A program made the position numbers and the translations under genes. From the NCBI GenBank assembly GCA_003255025.1, contig QANY01013145.1, positions 222,719 through 286,718 of the forward strand: a DNA stretch of 64,000 nt, given 5' to 3'. Positions 58,301 through 64,000 of the stretch are shown here, piece by piece (position 1 is the stretch's first letter; each line of letters begins with the position of its first letter). This DNA is from Datisca glomerata. Lineage: Eukaryota > Streptophyta > Magnoliopsida > Cucurbitales > Datiscaceae. The notes under the pieces are model-generated. The model saw nothing but the letters and a program-made list of their open reading frames with translations. It did not search any database and was not told the DNA's origin.

Positions 58301-59050
58301 ACCTATCCACCCACATTTGCATCGGCCATAGCTCATGCGCCACCGTTTTTTTTGTCATCAAAGCCTTTATGGACCACCTTCGAACCACCAAAAGCTCTTC
58401 TATCTCCTTTAAGTGCCTCATCGTCTTCCACCACATCATCAGAAGCGGCAATATTAGTCTCCAATAATGGTGGCCATTGGGTCTGAGATTGTTTATGTGG
58501 TTCTTCTCTGACGGGTAATAGTGTTGGGAGAGAGAGAATTGGGGAAGATAAAGATTGTGAATTACTTTAATCAAAATGATATTGTTTTGATTAGGTGATA
58601 TAACTTTAGTCAAAAGGACATCATTTTGGTTAGGTGGTGAGATGAAGGACGAAAGAGAAAGAGGAATGAGTTTTTTTTGTTAACTGTGTGTATTTTAGGT
58701 CTCATGGGTGTCACATGTGCACATAACATGCCACATGTGCAGTACCGTCTGATTTCATTATTGGATGGTGATAGAAGGACTAAATTGAAACGTTATCTAA
58801 AGTTAGATGATGAAATTGAGATTTTTTAAAATGTGATGATCAAATTAAAAAATGAGATAAAGTACGATAGCTAAATTGATAATTTTCCCTTAAATAAAAG
58901 TAGTCTAATTACTCACTAGCCCCATTGCTAAAACCCTAGCCCCATTGCTAACTTGCATCGTGAAGTCCCATCATCAAGCCTACTTGAACAACGAAGTATC
59001 AGCAAAGAAAAACAAACATGATTAATAGCTCCTGAATTAACTTTCCAGAT
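55390..59050 (-). mobile_element. Degraded copia element next to lipoxygenase gene
   Basis: On minus, from right: a protease-like NSGAINHVCFS segment (about 59042-59010), a gap filled by a MULE-type element (57571-58889), gag-pre-integrase and integrase (57560-56850; MTKGAFLAKGQRAKTSRKGY and YKYFVTFIDDYSRYVYAYL), RT (about 56600-55900) and an RNase H end (about 55680-55450). All frames are broken. No 5' LTR is visible: the element ends about 500 bp before the lipoxygenase start codon. Confidence 0.78.
57562..58898. mobile_element. Long-TIR MULE-type element inside copia
   Basis: Element 57571-58889 (1319 bp) with inverted ends of about 200-290 bases: left GGGAAAACTACCAACTTGG, complement of right GGGAAAATTATCAATTTAGC. 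The 9-bp duplication TTAAATAAA is at 57562-57570 and 58890-58898. The TIR type is related to the MITE at 45058-45670. The centre carries CT-rich and GA-rich blocks and two short overlapping frames (58267-58467 plus, 58613-58293 minus) without recognisable products. No transposase. Confidence 0.88.
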
Positions 59051-59556
59051 TTATGAAATCATTCTCTAGTTATATATGTACACACAAGAAAAAGAAAAGG
59101 CAAAAGAAGCCCAAATTCCCCACGTGCAAAGTCTTTCTTCAAGGTTCATAAAAATTATTATAAAATTAAAAGGTGTCAAGTATTTTATATGGAATAAGAT
59201 CCTTGGATTATCCATGAATAAAGAGACAGAGAATTGAAATTTCCTTGAAGGACAACTTCAGATGTCAATATCACGACGAGAAATTGTTTATAGAGTTCAT
59301 ATTATTAGAATTTTTCAAAGGTCTTCTCAAAGTCGAAGAAAATATAATAATACATTAATTTTTTAAGAAAAAGAAAAAAAGTCTAAAAAAACGTGTTGGG
59401 TCAGTAAGAATTTTATAAAAATGAATTCTTAATAGTAGTTTGTATTGCCATTTTACCAATTTGGCATATGTACAAATATGTTACAATCATTTCTCCCTAT
59501 AAGAGAAAAAACAATTGCTGATCTTATTCACTGCTTTTCTGCTTTAGATCAGCTCT
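59051..59556 (+). promoter_or_regulatory. Lipoxygenase upstream region
   Basis: About 500 bp between the copia remnant and the gene. It contains a G-box CACGTG at 59121-59126, a motif bound by bHLH/bZIP factors including MYC2-type regulators (family knowledge), and a TATA-like TATAAGAG at 59498-59505. Transcription would begin around 59525-59535. No experimental support. Confidence 0.5.
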
Positions 59557-59596
59557 TATGAGCTTTAGTCCAATTTCAGATAGAATACTGAGAATA

Positions 59597-62500
59597 ATGG
59601 AAATGTTTACAACAAAGAAGCTAAACTACAATGGGGGTGAGATCAAGAAGAAGATCAAAGGGACTGTGATTTTAATGAAGAAGAACTTGTTGGATTTCAA
59701 TGACATCAGAGCTTCAGTTCTCGATCGAATCCACGAGTCCTTGGGTAAAGGCATCTCGATGCAGCTGATCAGTTCTGTTAATCCTGACCCAGGTCAGTCT
59801 CTTTCTTTCTCTCTGCTAAAATATCCAGATTTTAACAGAGAAAACACTGTACAATTGGTTCCTGGATTAAAACATGGGATTTCTTCTTCCTCCAACTTCA
59901 ATTTTTTCTCCTAATATTTGAAAATATAAATATGGGAACAGAGATATTACCTGAGACCTGTTGTTCTTCTTTCTCATAAATTTCATCACTTCTTTAAGTC
60001 ATAATTTGTAAATTATGATAAAAAAAAGTATGTGTAAAAAATTCTAAGTGTAGAAATTAAATGTTTTCAGCAAATGGTCTGAAAGGGAAGCTGGGGAAGG
60101 TATCACATTTGGAGAAATGGATAACGACGATGACGTCATTAACGGCCGAAGAGACGGCGTTTAATATAACATTTGAATGGGATGAGACAACAATGGGGGT
60201 ACCTGGGGCTATTTTGGTAAAGAATCATCACCACAGCCAGTTCTACCTCAGGTCAATCACTTTGGAGGATGTTGGTGGCCATGGCCAATTGCATTTTGTC
60301 TGCAACTCTTGGGTTTACCCTGCTCATCGCTATAACTATGATCGAGTATTCTTCTCAAACAAGGTGATTCAGCTTTTGATTTTGAACTTATTTCATATTT
60401 AAAATTATCATGGTCCTCTCATTCTAAAACACAAAGACATGAGTTATGTTAAATTTAGACCATTAATTTCAGAAAAAAAATGAATTTTAAATTTATTGGC
60501 TAAATCTGAACCACTTATCAATTACACTTATTTCTTGAATATATTTCTCTTATTATAAGGGGTTACTCTCCAGTGATGGAGTATTTTTTTTGACATGATA
60601 TTAAGGGTTTTTATTAAATAGTTGAACATATTTAACATATTTGTTTAATCTTCAACATATTTATTAAACTCCTTAAATATGTATGTTGAATCCTAAAAAA
60701 ATGTTGAACTCTCATGTTTTTAAGTTAAACCCCCTCCCCAAACATATTTATTGAACCCTATTTCTCACGCTAAAGAATTTTCTAAATTAAATACTTAGCA
60801 TTATTTTGAGTTCTCACATTGAAAAGTAGCATAAAATTGAAAAATGAGGAAAAATAATATTTTGAAATCACGATATTACCCCTGACTAACGGAAAAGTGG
60901 GTGTCGGTGCAGCCGTTGATAATATTTTTCTAAAAAACTGTGCCTGGCAAACATTGAAAGACAGTTGGGTTTGGGTAATTTCACCTTAAAGATGCTGTAC
61001 GTAGTTAAATTTTGAAGTGTTTCTATTTTTCATTACTTTTCAAAATACCCAATCTAGCCTTTGGTGGAGTTGATAATGCTATGGAGGATCATGTGTCTTG
61101 TTAGATTGGTTTTAGCATCGAGTGTGTGCCTTTTGGCTGCTACCTTTTACTATGTTCCTTGCCTCATTTTTACGTCAATTATTGAAACTCAAAATATAAT
61201 TATTTGGGAATGTTGGGTAATCCCTTGAATTTTGTCTAAGCTATCAATATGGTGGATTGGGAAGTCCTCTTCCCTGACAGCTAGCTGTAAGAGATTAGGT
61301 TGCATATGACTCGTTCTGAAAATCCATCACCCATAGTGAAAAAATGAATAAATACTTCTGAATTTTTTTACTCGTGCTTGTTCAATCTTAACTGTTCATT
61401 TAAACATAAGCAAGACTTGGATGTATTCTTTTTTCACTTATCAGAACATGAGGTGATCCATTTTTTTCTTTTTTCTTTTATTTTTCCACGTATTTCTTAT
61501 GTTTTGCATCCGTCGTCTGTCGATTCCGTTCCTATTATTTTAATTTTGTCAATTAATCCGTGCATTTTAAACTTGCCTACAATTCAAATCTTACATCCTA
61601 GTTTCCACTGTCACACAAATGACTTGCACGTACAAAAATAAGTTTTTCTGTTAGGGATGCACGTCGTTTTGGTAGTGCACAACTAATTTTCTAGACATGC
61701 AAGGCACATACGTGCTAGTTGAAACTAAGGGAAATATTAAATATAAATTCAACTTATAGTCTATTTCAACAAGAGAAATACAAGTGATAAATTCTAATTA
61801 TAAGAATCAAATTGACTACTGACCCAAACTATTGTGACAAAATTGATAAAATTAAAATGATTAGGACCAAATTGAAAAATCTGACTAAATTTGGAATGTG
61901 TAAAGCTAATTATTTTACTTGATCTTAATTAAAGGAAATAATGATGCGTTTCTTCCCAACTAGGATAAGCACAATACATAGTCCATTTTCTTATTGGATC
62001 GACTATAAATTTTATTTTTGACGCACTTCTTTTTTACGAGGTGTTCATTACTAATATGAGTTATGATTTGATCTTATATTAGTGAGTCAGTGACGTACAC
62101 GAAGTGTTCATTATTAGTATGAGTTTATAGTATGGTCAGATCATATTACCGCTAAAATACAACATTATCAAAAAAATTAATTATAAAAGATCATTCACAT
62201 GTTGATATTTTATCACTTGTAAAATGAATTTTAGTTATTATGACCAAGACCACTTGGCCGAGAAAATTCCTAAACTTGTACATGAGCTTAAACCACACCA
62301 AATCCTCTTCCCTATTATAAAAAATCTTAATCTTATAGGATTACTCATTAGTAAAGGATAAAATTTTAATTATGACATGAACGTACCGTCCCACACAGTA
62401 TTGCTCACAAAATAATTATAAATGAAGCTTAATATATATTTAAGATTTCACGATGAATCGAAGTTAAGTCGCGCAAACACTATGAGGTTAACAATGTGAG

Positions 62501-64000
62501 TCCACCCAACATTCTCTATAATGAATTTATAAATTTGCAGAAAGAAAAAAAGACATGCATTTCAGCTTTACTAACTAGAAAGCAATGTGATGTTTTGGTT
62601 AGACATACCTTCCGGGTGAAACACCAGAAGCTCTACGCAAGTATAGAGAAGAAGAACTGGTTAATCTAAGGGGAAATGGATCAGGTGAGCTGAAGGAATG
62701 GGATAGAGTGTATGACTATGCTTACTATAATGATTTGGGAACTCCAGACAAGGGTGAATACTATGCCCGTCCTGTTCTTGGTGGTTCTACTGACTTTCCT
62801 TATCCCAGAAGAGGCAGAACTGGCCGGAAGCCTACCAAATCCGGTTAGTAAAAAAACACAATATTTTAGCTCACTTTTACATTCAACTCACCATTATTTC
62901 AATTGCCCTAGTACATGATTGAATTTGTGTGTTTAACTAGTAACTTAATGGTGATTGTCAATCTAAACAGATCCAAACACCGAAAGCAGATTGCCGCTAC
63001 TAAGTTTAGACATATACGTACCAAGAGATGAGCGGTTCGGGCATGTAAAGTTCTCAGATTTTGTAGCATATGCACTGAAGTCTGTGGTTCAACTAGTAAT
63101 CCCAGAAGTGAGATCCTTATGCGATAAAACTATCAATGAGTTTGACACATTTGAGGATGTGCTTCATCTCTATGAAGGAGGGATTAAGCTGCCCAATATT
63201 CCTGCGCTTAGTAAGATCAGGGATCGTATTCCTTGGGAGCTTATTAAGGAACTCATTCGTACCGATGGCGAGCGCTTTCTTAAACTCCCCTTGCCTGATG
63301 TTATCAAAGGTATGATCATGCTTGATGCTTGGTTGGTGATTACGTTTGGTTCTTTTGTTTTCAGATTTTGATGTCATTATATATTTTTCATAATATTAAT
63401 TCTAAGATGCTACAAACATGTTGAAAGTTAATTTTTGAGACTAAATTAGAATTTTTTAGAAACGAAAACAATTTACTTATTTTCAAGTTTCACTATTTTT
63501 AAGAAATTCATTTTCAAATCAAGAACTTGATCAATCCTAATCCTTTCCCTCTACTGATCACTCAGCTCTTATAGATAGCTTGCTTTGAACAAATGAAATA
63601 TTTTAAACGTTACTTACGTGCGCCTATCTTATGTTGCAGAGGATAAGTCTGCTTGGCGAACAGACGAGGAATTCGCACGCGAAATGCTTGCTGGTGTGAA
63701 TCCCGTGATGATCAGTCGCCTCCGAGTAAGATAAATATTGGTTTCTACTGAATTGAAAATATGGTTTAAAGTAAAATACATCTTGCATTTTAACTGTTTT
63801 GCAATTAATTAAGTCGACCTTCATTACACAAATCTGTTAGATTAGTATCTTTAGGCAAGCATTGGAATATGTTTTCTTATTGAATTTATTTAATTTGTAA
63901 CATAATATATAGTTTTTAGGAGCATTAGTTAATTAAATCTCTGCAAATGCTACAATGCAGGAATTCCCACCAGTCAGCAAGCTAGATCCTAAAGTATATG
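59597..64000 (+). CDS. Lipoxygenase (type 1, 9-LOX-like), 5' part
   Basis: Oxygenates linoleic/linolenic acid, the first step of oxylipin synthesis. Exons: 59597-59792, 60071-60363, 62603-62843, 62971-63309, 63640-63725 and 63961 to the edge. All junctions are GT-AG and keep frame, giving about 398 residues of a usual ~860. Residues ~30-160 form the PLAT domain ([47 protein letters not shown]). Then the catalytic domain starts with [58 protein letters not shown] and [19 protein letters not shown]. The iron-binding histidines and C-terminal isoleucine lie beyond the window. No transit peptide, hence a cytosolic type. An in-frame ATG at 59558 would add 13 residues; 59597 has the better context (A at -3, G at +4). 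Confidence 0.95.
60364..62602 (+). other. Lipoxygenase intron 2 (2.2 kb)
   Basis: Much longer than the other introns of this gene. AT-rich, no ORF or mobile element recognised, although stretches such as 61400-61640 are open by chance. It separates the end of the PLAT-coding exon from the first catalytic-domain exon. Confidence 0.8.

Noticed and set aside
61378..61641. 87-codon frame in lipoxygenase intron 2
   Set aside because: Chance open frame in AT-rich intron without motifs or splice support.

Overview
This is a gene-poor, AT-rich stretch of a nuclear plant genome, probably a eudicot (inferred). It holds one host gene, the 5' part of a lipoxygenase gene at the right edge. That gene has an N-terminal PLAT region, no transit peptide and six visible exons. 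Almost everything else is transposable elements and endogenous pararetrovirus (Caulimoviridae) sequence, mostly broken. No rRNA, tRNA, CRISPR or prokaryotic feature was seen.

Layout, left to right. 1-5.2 kb: remnants of a Ty3/gypsy gag (minus strand), a Ty1/copia element (minus) whose reverse transcriptase is split by a ~670-bp GC-richer, possibly organellar insert, a small MITE-like element and a copia scrap. 5.2-31.6 kb: three elements in one nest. The outer element A (plus) is an LTR retrotransposon with ~740-bp LTRs, a decayed gag and two tandem-repeat blocks. Element B, a 15.2-kb Tat/Ogre-like gypsy element (minus, 2.4-kb LTRs, perfect 5-bp target duplication ATACT), sits in A's first repeat block. 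A 5.96-kb CACTA transposon sits in A's second repeat block. It has no visible transposase but carries fragments of host genes with introns: threonyl-tRNA synthetase, a GH17 glucanase, a SKI3-like TPR protein and a beta-expansin (Pack-CACTA).

32.4-48.5 kb: two endogenous pararetroviruses bounded by TA microsatellites. EPRV-1 is mostly on minus. It keeps a movement-protein ORF, a coat protein with a zinc knuckle, a primer-binding site, a leader, a TATA promoter and an unusual second ORF. It ends in an inverted, partly palindromic junction with a plus-strand protease/reverse transcriptase copy. EPRV-2 (plus) is an older, more decayed relative with the same gene order. A MULE-type MITE sits inside its reverse transcriptase.

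48.5-59.1 kb: a compound microsatellite, three degraded copia elements, a hAT-type MITE with an 8-bp duplication, and a 1.3-kb long-TIR MULE-type element inside the last copia. 59.1-64 kb: promoter and first six exons of the lipoxygenase gene. The elements do not cooperate as a pathway; what can be read is a history of successive insertions, dated relative to each other by nesting and target-site duplications.
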